Shown here: positions 55,554 through 64,000 of the stretch, one piece after another
Layout: every line of letters starts with the position of its first letter
How positions within the stretch are numbered: the stretch's first letter is position 1
NCBI GenBank assembly: GCA_963854835.1
Contig: OY978528.1
Span: forward strand, 31,479,335 to 31,543,334
Source: Megamerina dolium
Lineage: Eukaryota; Arthropoda; Insecta; Diptera; Megamerinidae
DNA: 64,000 bases
Direction: 5' to 3'
Notes under the pieces: model-generated
What the model was told of the DNA's origin: nothing
What the model saw: the letters and a program-made list of their open reading frames with translations, nothing else
Databases searched by the model: none
Made by a program: the position numbers and the translations under genes

Positions 55554-58202
55554 TCACAGCATATTCAGTGTGTCTTTTCTTTTTAATCGACGATGCCCCG
55601 TGCTCAGCAACAATTGCCTAGCAAGGGGATTCGGATGACTGTGTAATTTTTGAATGTAGCTTCTGCAAGACATTGCAACTTCCTCAGAAATTGTGGGTAC
55701 ATTTAAATCTCGATGGATGTTAACGTTCCTCATATACCAAGGCGCGTTTACAATAATTCGCAGACACTTGGATTGTATTCGCTGCAATTTTTCGATATTT
55801 GAGGGAGATGCGGTGCCCCAAAACTGAATACCATAAGTCCAGATTGGCTTCAGGATTGCTTTATATAATAGCACTTTGTATTCGAGATTCAACTTTGATT
55901 TTTTGTGTAACAGCCACCATAACTGATTAATTTTAAGCTTGATCTGAGTTTTCTTTGCCTCTATGTGATTTTTCCAGGTCAGCCTTCTGTCGAGGTGAAT
56001 ACCCAAGTACTTTGTTGAGGAACATTGTGGAACTGATTGGCCATTAATTTTAAGTGGGGGACATGTATCTGGCCTTAGCGTGAAGGTTACATGTACGCTC
56101 TTTGATTCATTGACTTTTATACGCCATTTTGCTAGCCAGATTTCGAGAGAATCGATATGAGTCTGCAGGAGTTTAGTAGCTTCTATGGGGTTAGAGCGAG
56201 AGCACAATATTGCCGTATCATCTGCAAAGGTCGATATAAATGTATGATTATTGCTGGGCATATCTGTAGTGTATAAGAGATACAGTAAGGGGCCCAAAAC
56301 GCTTCCTTGAGGAACGCCAGCGTGAATATCCAATGGATTTGTTGTGTAATCCTTGTGATGTACCAGAAATTGTCTTTTCGTGAGGTAGCTACTAAGCAAT
56401 GAGGAGACATTTGCAGGCAGTAATAGTTTGAGTTTGTAAATAAGGCCGTCGTGCCATACTTTATCGAAAGCTTGAGTGATATCAAGAAAGACAGCTGAGC
56501 AATACTTTTTTTCTTCAAAAGTGTTCCTTATCAGAGTTACAATGCGGTGGACTTGTTCTATTGTGCCGTGCTGTTTTCTAAATCCAAACTGATGTTGAGG
56601 AATCAGTTGGTTGAGATTAATAAATGGAGTTATATTCATGACAAGTAGCTTTTCGAATACTTTAGAAAGTAGAGGCAGGAGGCTGATAGGTCTGTACGAT
56701 GCAACTTTTGTAGGGTCTTTCCCTGGTTTTGCTATCATAATAATTTTTGAAGTTTTCCAGCATTTGGGATAGTGTTTAATACGAAGGATAGCATTGAAAA
56801 TGTGCATGAGATGAATTACTGAAGCCGGAGGTAGCTCTTTTATCATTTTACCGGTAATTTTATCTGGACCAGGTGATTTTTTTGGGTTTAAATCTTTATA
56901 AATTGCTTTGAATATGTCCTTTTTTTTAATTTTGAGCGTTATTGAGCAAGGTTGAGAAGTTAATATTGGTAATGAGGACTGTGAAGAGGGTGGATTGGGT
57001 GTAAACACACTTTTTAGGTGGTTTGCAAAAGCCAAACCCTTCTCACAGTTGCTTCTAGCCCAATTACCGTCACTCAAACGGATGGGGGAATCAGTGAGAA
57101 TTGGCCGATTTGAGTTTTTTGCTGATTTCCACAAAGAGTAGTCTGACGCTTCACCAGGTGTTAATTTCGCTATGTGCTCTTCTAACTCTTTGTTGTTTTT
57201 ATTTTTTAAGGCTTGCTTTAACTTTCGAGTGCAGTGCTGTAGCTGTGTTTTCAGATTCGGTGATCTGAATTCTTGCCATTGTCTTCGGAGTCTTCTTTTC
57301 TGTCTTACTAGCAATTCAATATCGGCTGGTGTGTATGGGCTATAGTTTGATTGCTTGCATACCTTTGTGCAGGTGGCTGAGCTGAGAGCTAATGAGAGCA
57401 GCTGGTTGAATTTTTCGAGTGCTGAGTCTACATCGTGTCCATTTCTTAATACAGTACTCAGAGGAAGATGGGAATTTATATATTTCTTGAATTTTAACCA
57501 GTCTATTTTCTTTCTAACGCAATTACCTTGGGGGCTTGGTGATTTTATAGATATTACCGTGGGTGAGTGGTCAGATGATAGATCATAATTACACTCTGTG
57601 GAGATATTTTCCATCTGCAAACCTTTGGCGACTCCAAAGTCGATGAGATCGGGTATTTTCCTCTTGTCCGTCGGCCAATATGTCGGTTGACCATTTGAAA
57701 TAACATCGTAGCCATGGTTAGTGATGATTGAACATAGTCTTCTGCCTTTTGGAGTTATTAAGCGGGAGCCCCAGTGAGTGTGTTTGGCGTTGAAATCGCC
57801 AGCAACCAAGAATTTGCTACCAAGAGTTGAGAAAAATTCTTTATATTGCTGTTCGGTAATACTGTATCTTGGGGGACAGTATATCGCAGATATTACTAGC
57901 TTAGAGATGTATTCTTCCAGACATATAGATGTTGCTTGCAAGTAGACGCTACTGAAATCTTCGAGAACATGATGTTTTATTCTGCTTTTTATCAATATGG
58001 CAGTTCCTCCGCGTGCCTTACCATGCGGATGATTTGTGGTGTACAGTTTGTAATATGGTATTTGGTAGCAATTTTTGTCAGTGAAATGGGTCTCAGATAT
58101 CATCATTATGTCGATTTGGTTGGATGCAAGGAATTGAATTAGCTCCAAACGGTGCTGGCTTAAGCCGTTGGCGTTCCAGTGGCATATCTTGAGACAACTC
58201 AT
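55554..58202 (-). CDS. Jockey ORF2: endonuclease-reverse transcriptase, 882 aa
   Basis: An APE-type endonuclease occupies roughly residues 1-225: 'HWNANGL', 'ISETHF', 'GDFNAKHTHWGS' and 'SSDHSPTVISI'. The reverse transcriptase occupies roughly 430-740: 'KSPGPDKITGKMIKEL', 'SYRPISLLPLLSKVFEKLL', 'FGFRKQHGTIEQVH', 'FLDITQAFDKVWHDGL', 'GVPQGSVLGPLLYLLY' and the catalytic 'FADDTAIL'. The protein nicks the target and copies the element RNA there. The length fits a full-length Jockey ORF2 and every motif examined is present, so it may be functional. It begins in the stop codon of ORF1 (ATGA), suggesting translation by reinitiation. Confidence 0.95.
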   Translation of the reverse strand: MSCLKICHWNANGLSQHRLELIQFLASNQIDIMMISETHFTDKNCYQIPYYKLYTTNHPHGKARGGTAILIKSRIKHHVLEDFSSVYLQATSICLEEYISKLVISAIYCPPRYSITEQQYKEFFSTLGSKFLVAGDFNAKHTHWGSRLITPKGRRLCSIITNHGYDVISNGQPTYWPTDKRKIPDLIDFGVAKGLQMENISTECNYDLSSDHSPTVISIKSPSPQGNCVRKKIDWLKFKKYINSHLPLSTVLRNGHDVDSALEKFNQLLSLALSSATCTKVCKQSNYSPYTPADIELLVRQKRRLRRQWQEFRSPNLKTQLQHCTRKLKQALKNKNNKELEEHIAKLTPGEASDYSLWKSAKNSNRPILTDSPIRLSDGNWARSNCEKGLAFANHLKSVFTPNPPSSQSSLPILTSQPCSITLKIKKKDIFKAIYKDLNPKKSPGPDKITGKMIKELPPASVIHLMHIFNAILRIKHYPKCWKTSKIIMIAKPGKDPTKVASYRPISLLPLLSKVFEKLLVMNITPFINLNQLIPQHQFGFRKQHGTIEQVHRIVTLIRNTFEEKKYCSAVFLDITQAFDKVWHDGLIYKLKLLLPANVSSLLSSYLTKRQFLVHHKDYTTNPLDIHAGVPQGSVLGPLLYLLYTTDMPSNNHTFISTFADDTAILCSRSNPIEATKLLQTHIDSLEIWLAKWRIKVNESKSVHVTFTLRPDTCPPLKINGQSVPQCSSTKYLGIHLDRRLTWKNHIEAKKTQIKLKINQLWWLLHKKSKLNLEYKVLLYKAILKPIWTYGIQFWGTASPSNIEKLQRIQSKCLRIIVNAPWYMRNVNIHRDLNVPTISEEVAMSCRSYIQKLHSHPNPLARQLLLSTGHRRLKRKDTLNML

Positions 58203-59821
58203 GGTCTGGATAGCAATGTTTGGAGTAACATCGATTGATTTTTCATCATTTCTTGCATCATTGTTTGCATTGAGTTCATGAATTGGTTCATATTCTGAAT
58301 TAATGTTTGAAGCAAATGTTCAAGGGTACTTGGCTGTTGGGTGGGCAGTGAGTGTTTCTGCTCATTATTTACATTGCTTTGTTGGTGTGTGTTTTGTTTT
58401 AACACGCTAGCGTATGAATTGGTTTGATTCTTGTTTGGGATTGCAGAGAAGAATTGTGTTGCATCAATATTTTGTCTCTTACTTGAGTTGGCTATCTGAG
58501 TTTGCTCAACTTGTTTTAGAGGTTGATTGCTAGCGGAGAAATTTAGCTTTAGGGTTGTATATACTGGGCAACCTCTATAATTTGCGGTGTGATTACCTCC
58601 ACAATTGCTGCATTTTTTCATGCTAGCATCGCCTTTAGATTTTGGGCATATGTTTGATTTATGGAGATCTCCACAAATCACACAAACAGCTGGCAGGGTA
58701 CAATATGTCTTAGTATGTCCATATTCTTGGCAGTTACTGCACTGAGGAGGTCCAGTTCTCTTATGGGGTTCTTCGATTGTGATTTTGCGATGCAATAAAT
58801 ATCGAATTTTATATATGGGGTGTACTTCACCTTTTTTCAGGGGTTTTGTTTCAGGCTGAAGCTCAATACGATATAACGGTTGAGGTATATTGCTCTTGTT
58901 GAGAATGTTGAATACTGTTTTGGCTTGAAACCCTTCTTCCTGAAGGGCAAGTTTGATTTCGTTAATGTCAACGTTGGGTTCGACGCCTTTGAGTACAACG
59001 ATTAAGCCCTTACTACTTTTTAGCTGATATGTGTAGTAATTCTTTTTTACAGCATCAAATTCCGCAATTACTTTGCGATAATGAGTTTCGCTGTAGATTT
59101 GCACTTTCGTTTCCTCAATTTGGCCTTTGCGAATAGGAACAACGTGGAAATTCTTTGGTCCTATAAGACTTGTAATTCTAGAAATCAACTTATCTGAGTT
59201 GCGTTCTCTTAAGAAAATGGGTGGGGGTTTGAAATTTTTCTTGGAGATAATATTTTCGTCACTTTCATCACCTGAAAGCAAAGCGTATCTATTTTCCGAA
59301 CTGATAGGGGCAGTGTTCTGCTTTTGAATTTTTGTTGAATTCATTTGTTTTGAATTTTGTGGACTTCTTTTTCGCTTTACTACAGTAATGTAGCGATCAA
59401 TTCCAGTTTGAACAGCAACTGGTTCTTTATTAGTCATCGCACCAGTTGCTTTAACTACTGGGTCATGCACTTCAGTAGAAAGGCCGTTATTTGTTTGCTT
59501 TGATGTTGTAGCTGTTGGTGTTACAGCAGGAGAAGCGCATTGTACACTCCACGGTATAGAGGGAGATAGTATATCACGAGAGAACAAACTATTTTTTTTG
59601 TCTGTATTTATTGTTGTTGCAAATTTTGATGTAGTGTTAGAGTGAGGAATATGTACAGGCAAAAGATTAACACTGTTACTTTCACTTGTGCAGTGTGTAT
59701 CAACTGTTTTTTTTGATAGTGCACTAATCGGGGGGGTTTGCGCGGGTGATTGCAAATTATTGTTTACACACACATTAACAGGCGATTGCCGTTGCCGGGG
59801 AGGAGAGCGCTGAACACTCAT
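58199..59821 (-). CDS. Jockey ORF1: gag-like RNA-binding protein, 540 aa
   Basis: The N-terminal third is Ser/Thr/Asn-rich and probably disordered. A middle domain ('FHVVPIRKGQIEETKVQIYS', 'GLIVVLKGVEPNVDINEIK') resembles the fold that precedes the knuckles in Jockey gag proteins. Three Cys/His knuckles follow: 'CSNCQEYGHTKTYC', 'CVICGDLHKSNIC' and 'CSNCGGNHTANYRGC'. The C-terminus has Gln/Met-rich stretches that could form a coiled coil ('NQFMNSMQTMMQEMMKNQ'). It would coat the element RNA and act as chaperone during insertion. The start at 59821 is the first ATG after the short leader. Complete and open. Confidence 0.93.
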   Translation of the reverse strand: MSVQRSPPRQRQSPVNVCVNNNLQSPAQTPPISALSKKTVDTHCTSESNSVNLLPVHIPHSNTTSKFATTINTDKKNSLFSRDILSPSIPWSVQCASPAVTPTATTSKQTNNGLSTEVHDPVVKATGAMTNKEPVAVQTGIDRYITVVKRKRSPQNSKQMNSTKIQKQNTAPISSENRYALLSGDESDENIISKKNFKPPPIFLRERNSDKLISRITSLIGPKNFHVVPIRKGQIEETKVQIYSETHYRKVIAEFDAVKKNYYTYQLKSSKGLIVVLKGVEPNVDINEIKLALQEEGFQAKTVFNILNKSNIPQPLYRIELQPETKPLKKGEVHPIYKIRYLLHRKITIEEPHKRTGPPQCSNCQEYGHTKTYCTLPAVCVICGDLHKSNICPKSKGDASMKKCSNCGGNHTANYRGCPVYTTLKLNFSASNQPLKQVEQTQIANSSKRQNIDATQFFSAIPNKNQTNSYASVLKQNTHQQSNVNNEQKHSLPTQQPSTLEHLLQTLIQNMNQFMNSMQTMMQEMMKNQSMLLQTLLSRP

Positions 59822-59949
59822 ATTATAAACAAATTGTTTGCAAACGATATTATTTAATTTTTTTTCTAAAAAAAAAACAAATCACCGAAATAACTCCTTG
59901 AGTTTCTATAACTTTAAAATTATTATTTTATTAAGAAATTGTGTTTTCG

Positions 59950-60186
59950 TGGAGCAGACCTCTCACTGGAGAACTTATTACTCTGCTGCAAATTAATGAA
60001 CGCTTGTGGGATACAAGAAATAAAAGTTATTCTAATGGGGAAAAACGGGAACAAGCCCTAGATGCTATGCAATAGCAATTGTCTAAAATTGCTAGCAATA
60101 TTGGAAAACATGATATCCGGAATAAATTTTAGTCTCTTGAAGCCAATATAGGAAATACTATTGATACTAGCACTGCCAGTTGTTGA
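59950..60186 (+). pseudogene. MADF-domain relic
   Basis: One frame reads 'LTGELITLLQINERLWDTRN', then 'SYSNGEKREQALDAM', a stop (TAG 60073-60075), 'LSKIASNIGKHDIRNKF' and a second stop (60130-60132). The spacing of L-W-D, the N/S-Y-x-N and the 'I-R-N-K-x-x-S-L' block is that of the MADF DNA-binding domain, found in fly transcription factors (Adf-1 type) and in accessory proteins of PIF/Harbinger transposons. No flanking exons or inverted repeats were found, so its source is open. It lies about 40 bases beyond the Jockey insertion's target repeat. Confidence 0.55.
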
Positions 60187-63100
60187 TTTGGCGGTATTGC
60201 GTTTCACTTTTCGCATCGGTCATCCTTATGTAATTTTTGAAGGCCCAGATGTCGTTATGTTATAATTCCTTTGTTAGGAATGTGAAAAAGCTGTTTGTAC
60301 TTCGTTTTTTTGAGATTTTTTTAATCCCACTTGATCGTTTTCTTTTTTGCCGAATTTTCGATGTTACTTTTTTTATTAACTCAATTATTTTTTCAGTACA
60401 CTTCTATTATTATCGTTCCAAAAACACACATTCTCAACATATATTGTTGCTGTTTTTATCAAATCATTCAGCACGGTATCCATCATGAAATCCATTGAAA
60501 TTTAATGCAGCACAATTATTTTGAAAAAATATTACTCCTCTGTCTCAGCAATCATATGGTTACATATCCAAATCTAAATTGGTGAAACGGATTGTTTGGT
60601 AATATAACCACGACATTAGTTAAATTCCATAATTTTTTCTATGTTCCTATGAATATCATAATATTAATTTCAATTTCGAAAAAACATTATTCTCAACTCT
60701 TGCTAGAGTAAAGTGACCATTCGTTACGATTTTGTCGTAACTGTTACGATATTCGGTCTTGTTACGATTTTGTTTTGTGGGTGAAAAAGAAAATAAGTAA
60801 AAAATACAATTTGTTAAAGCTTAACAACCACTAACAGTCGATTGCACGTAGCACCAATTTAAGAAAAAGAGCACGTGGTACCAATATTGCTCTTGACTTT
60901 ATGTCAGTGTCATTTTGCTCATTTGTCATCATTTGGTAAAAAAAAAATGGCACGAATTCAATACGAGTTGTAATTTGTTGTCAACACAATTTAATATTTT
61001 TCTGTACAGATCGTAGTGATTCATTTTTATCTTTTCTTTGTTCCGATTATGAGTAAGAATGGTTCGCTTATGTTTCAATTCAATAACCAAAAATGACTCC
61101 CGAAAAACAAAAGTGCACTTTTAGTGATGAGATTAAAAAGAAAAATATTTATTTTTGCAAAGAAGAAATGACGATGATGATGATTCTGTGTTCAGCTTGA
61201 TTGGTGGAATGTACGAAAATAAAAAAATAACCTTTCGTCTCGAAAAAATATGGTTACTTTTTGCTAGAGGTACAACACTCGAAGAATACTTCGTAAAGGC
61301 TTTTTACAAGCCCAACTATTGGTTTCTCGACGTCGAAAGATGATTTTGTGTCATCATTAATTATGGTTACAAAATATAAAGCGGTTCTACTGCAAGATCT
61401 AATTTAAGCGAAGTTTCTTAAACTCACAAATAAAATCAAATACATTGAAATCAACAAAATGCGAACTAAAGCAATCAGATGAAGATGTAAAATCAAAGTC
61501 TAAGTCATTATTGATGAAATTGTGATAAAATAAATGTGAATGGTTTTGGTAAATAAAGAAATCCAAACGCATTCATACTTTATCATCTGGTTATTATTCT
61601 TAGTTTTACCTAGTATATGTAAACATTGTCATTTGTTATTAGAGTGCATTTATTATATGCCCTTTAAATTCTGAATTTATCATTAACTACCCACATAACA
61701 ACATTTTTATCGGTAAAAGAGCAACTGTCAATCTCAACAAGTTCATGTTGGCCACATGAGCATATGCATATATGTACAATAAAAAAAGTGTGTACATATT
61801 TTACTCCGATGCTCATACTTCATTCAAGTGCGTTTGTAAAATGTCATTTAATGGTGCAATAAACGTTGCAATAATACTCGAAATGATGAATTGCACCTGA
61901 CATTGCACCGTTTGTCAAATTTTTCACAGGGCACCCATGCAAATGCAACAAAAAGCGTGCACAATGCAATAAGAAAGAGAATTTCCATACACTCCACCAG
62001 CACTGGAGTCTATTGTGTGGTGTCATTTTAGGCGCCACGTTCATCCTTGCATTCGTGTCTTTATACATAGATGCATGTTTTGTTATGCGTATGTATCGTA
62101 AATACTATTAGGAGTGGTCACTGTTACTGCATGGTCATAAAATGTTTGTTCGAAAGAGGCAATTGCATTGCGCATTGTTTAAACGAACAATATGATATGT
62201 TGAAATATTCCAACCACAACTTTAAAATGGACAAAAAAAAAAAGAAGATGACAAAATTGTTGCTCCATACAATACGTTGTATGCATTCTTTTAAAACTTT
62301 GTTTTCGTTGAATGGCAATACTTTTGTGGTTATGCCAACAACATTGTGACCATTGTGCCTAAAGCTCCATTTTCAATTGTGTTTCAATTGTTTTAAAGCC
62401 ATTCAACCTTTACATACTAAGGTAGTGTATGGTGTCGACACTTTTTTCATCCTGAGGGTTTGTCATAATATGTCCTCTTCGTCTCTGATCCCGTCTGACC
62501 ATTGAAGTGTGAATTTTAGCACTTGTCCTAAACGTACACCCACATATGTACATAACACACGTACATAAATGTACATAGTACATTTTACAAGTACCAAGGG
62601 TTCGCTTACTTTGTAGACGTCTGCATGATGAGCGTTACAACAGTGATAATGGAGTTTTTAAACGAGATATGCATGAAAAAAATTGTCTCCTGCTGTGGTC
62701 ACATATGCTCGATACGAATTTTTCTGTCATTTGCAGTGTAGAGGATCAGCCAATTTTTTTCAATTTTTATATTATTAAATATATTTGAGACAAATTTAGT
62801 AAATTTTTATTTGTTGGTGAACATAAAAAAGATGTTTGATATAATATTGGCACAAAATATATGCATTTGACAATTGATAAATGACTAAGTACATAAATTT
62901 GATTGTTATACAGATTTGGATTCATATATAATACGTGCAAGTGAATATGTATTGCATATTGATGCTGTGAGATTCACATGTTTTTACATGCCACAGTATA
63001 GACACAGGCATAGGCATTACATATCAATGTGTGGCCTTATAATTTATTAACGTTATTGAGAAGTCTATGGATTAATTTAACCAAAAAAATGAAATCGAAA

Positions 63101-63650
63101 ATAACACATTTTTTATTCAAACCATAATCACGCGCAAAGTAAAATAATTTAAAAATAATCGCTTTTGTTTCCGATTTTTTGTTTTTAGTGGGCCAGAAAT
63201 AAATTGAGAAAGAACAAATACGAAAAAACAATAAACAACAAATACGAATATTGTTTTCATATAAAATAAAAGCTACTATATTTTCGACATTTCGATTTAT
63301 TTATTTATTGTATTAGCAAAATTTGATAAGAGAGTGTATTAAGTAAATAAATGTGAATTTGTACATTTTGTTGTTGTTGGTTTTTATTTCTTTGTCTTCT
63401 TCTTGCTTCATGAGAGCACATCATTCTTCTCCAACGGCGTTGCATCGTATATATTTGTCAAGGGTTAAAAATTGAAGTTCAATCAGAATGTCCTGTAACA
63501 GAGCAGTCATCGAAAATTCAAATAGAAATGAATTATTACAAAATCACTGCTGGATTTTAATTTTGAGATAATACAGTGTTTTTTTTTTTTTTTGCTTCCG
63601 TAATGCTTGCAAATTCTATCCCAATCTATTCCAAACATTTCTTGACTGAC
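60187..63650. other. Unassigned AT-rich DNA
   Basis: No gene supported. Near 60721-60770 the phrase 'gttacgat' recurs five times within 50 bases. A broken frame region at 61050-61345 ('MTPEKQKCTFSDEIKKKNIY...', later 'EEYFVKAFYKPNYWF') is not recognised. The rest is low-complexity AT-rich sequence. Confidence 0.45.
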
Positions 63651-63689
63651 TTTGAAGCTTTATTTTAAAAAACCAATACCATATATTTT

Positions 63690-64000
63690 ATTCAAAGTAT
63701 TTTCTTTGGAAAATACAACTTTTTCACATCTTTGAAGCAGCGCATAAATTCCGTCCCAATAGAACCGGTCATATTTTGGAGCCAAGAACGACCCGACTGA
63801 AGCGGAGCGTATTCCGGACCAGGCATTCTGCATTGATCAAAACAAGTGGTAGTCAGAGGGGGGCAGATACACTATTTTCCAGGTACATTTGAACGGGTCC
63901 CACAACATGTGGCTGAGTATTTTCATGATGGAAAATTAATGACTCATTTTTGGTCAATCATTCCGGCTGTTGTTGTCGGTAGCGTTCCCCATTAATGGTT
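63690..64000 (-). pseudogene. mariner transposase relic, cut by the window edge
   Basis: Read from the right edge on the minus strand: 'TINGERYR', then 'ESLIFHHENTQPHVVGPVQM' (the second catalytic position is Glu instead of Asp), then 'APSDYHLF' with the third Asp, and a C-terminal 'FYWDGIYALLQRCEKVV'. The stretch normally between the last two motifs is shortened by a deletion. A decayed copy of the same broad mariner group as 51869-53132. Confidence 0.8.

Larger units (their letters stand above)
55392..59905 (-). mobile_element. Jockey-clade non-LTR retrotransposon, both ORFs intact
   Basis: The 3' end is a 37-base poly(A) (T run on the + strand, 55392-55428). A short direct repeat 'ctataac' lies at 55385-55391 and 59906-59912, consistent with a target duplication. 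ORF1 and ORF2 are both complete and overlap by four bases (ATGA). The 5' untranslated part is only about 85 bases, as expected of an element with an internal promoter near its start, or of a slight 5' truncation. About 4.5 kb in all. No stop or frameshift is seen, unlike every other autonomous-type element in the window. Confidence 0.92.

Noticed and set aside
44200..64000. Search for the exon with the first part of the Dbx homeodomain
   Set aside because: No candidate on the minus strand could be supported by eye; it may be beyond the window.

Overview
The window looks like nuclear DNA of a higher fly (Diptera, Schizophora), most likely a tephritid-type fruit fly. It is AT-rich, its introns have GT...AG borders, and two genes recognisable from flies are embedded in many insect transposons (BEL/Pao, RTE, Jockey, mariner and Tc1 types, a tRNA-derived SINE). 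The species call is an inference from overall character, not from a species-specific marker.

Host genes. (1) A complete six-coding-exon SLC5-family sodium/solute cotransporter lies on the + strand (CDS 20627-23361, 702 aa). It has a convincing TATA/Inr promoter and non-coding first exon about 5 kb upstream (15077-15517) and a poly(A) signal at 23788. (2) The last coding exon of a Dbx homeobox gene lies on the - strand (43064-44140). It starts at the third helix of the homeodomain, and its upstream exons were not found. The two genes converge. The DNA between them (23.9-42.7 kb) is almost entirely mobile elements and repeats.

Layout. 1-1.1 kb: end of a tandem-repeat element. 1.36-1.88 kb: MITE. 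2.5-9.2 kb: AT-rich DNA with two SINEs, a tRNA-like direct repeat and a deleted mariner. 10-13.2 kb: near full-length RTE LINE with a 15-bp target duplication. 13.3-23.8 kb: SLC5 gene with a mariner relic in its first intron. 23.9-33.9 kb: one BEL/Pao LTR retrotransposon with both LTRs, a 5-bp target duplication and a tRNA-Tyr-type primer site, itself carrying an inserted MITE fragment and a deleted RTE copy. 34.7-35.4 kb: mariner-related relic. 35.8-42.7 kb: alternating inverted arms (R-F-R-F) into which a 2.5-kb tandem-repeat element and an intron-containing Tc1/Minos-like transposon have inserted; sister arms preserve both empty sites. 43-64 kb: Dbx last exon and presumed Dbx intron or upstream DNA, holding two more mariner-type copies, an RTE relic with a nested SINE, a Jockey LINE with both ORFs open, a MADF-domain relic and a mariner relic at the window edge.

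Activity. Nearly every element is visibly dead through frameshifts, internal deletions or lost catalytic residues. The exception is the Jockey element at 55.4-59.9 kb: both reading frames are intact and the poly(A) tail is long, so it may be a recent and possibly active insertion. I see no bacterial-type system, CRISPR array or conventional RNA gene. The most unusual structures are the alternating palindrome complex with an inverted spacer, a second gag-like zinc-knuckle ORF at the 3' end of the BEL element, and a long signal-peptide-led N-terminus on the SLC5 transporter.
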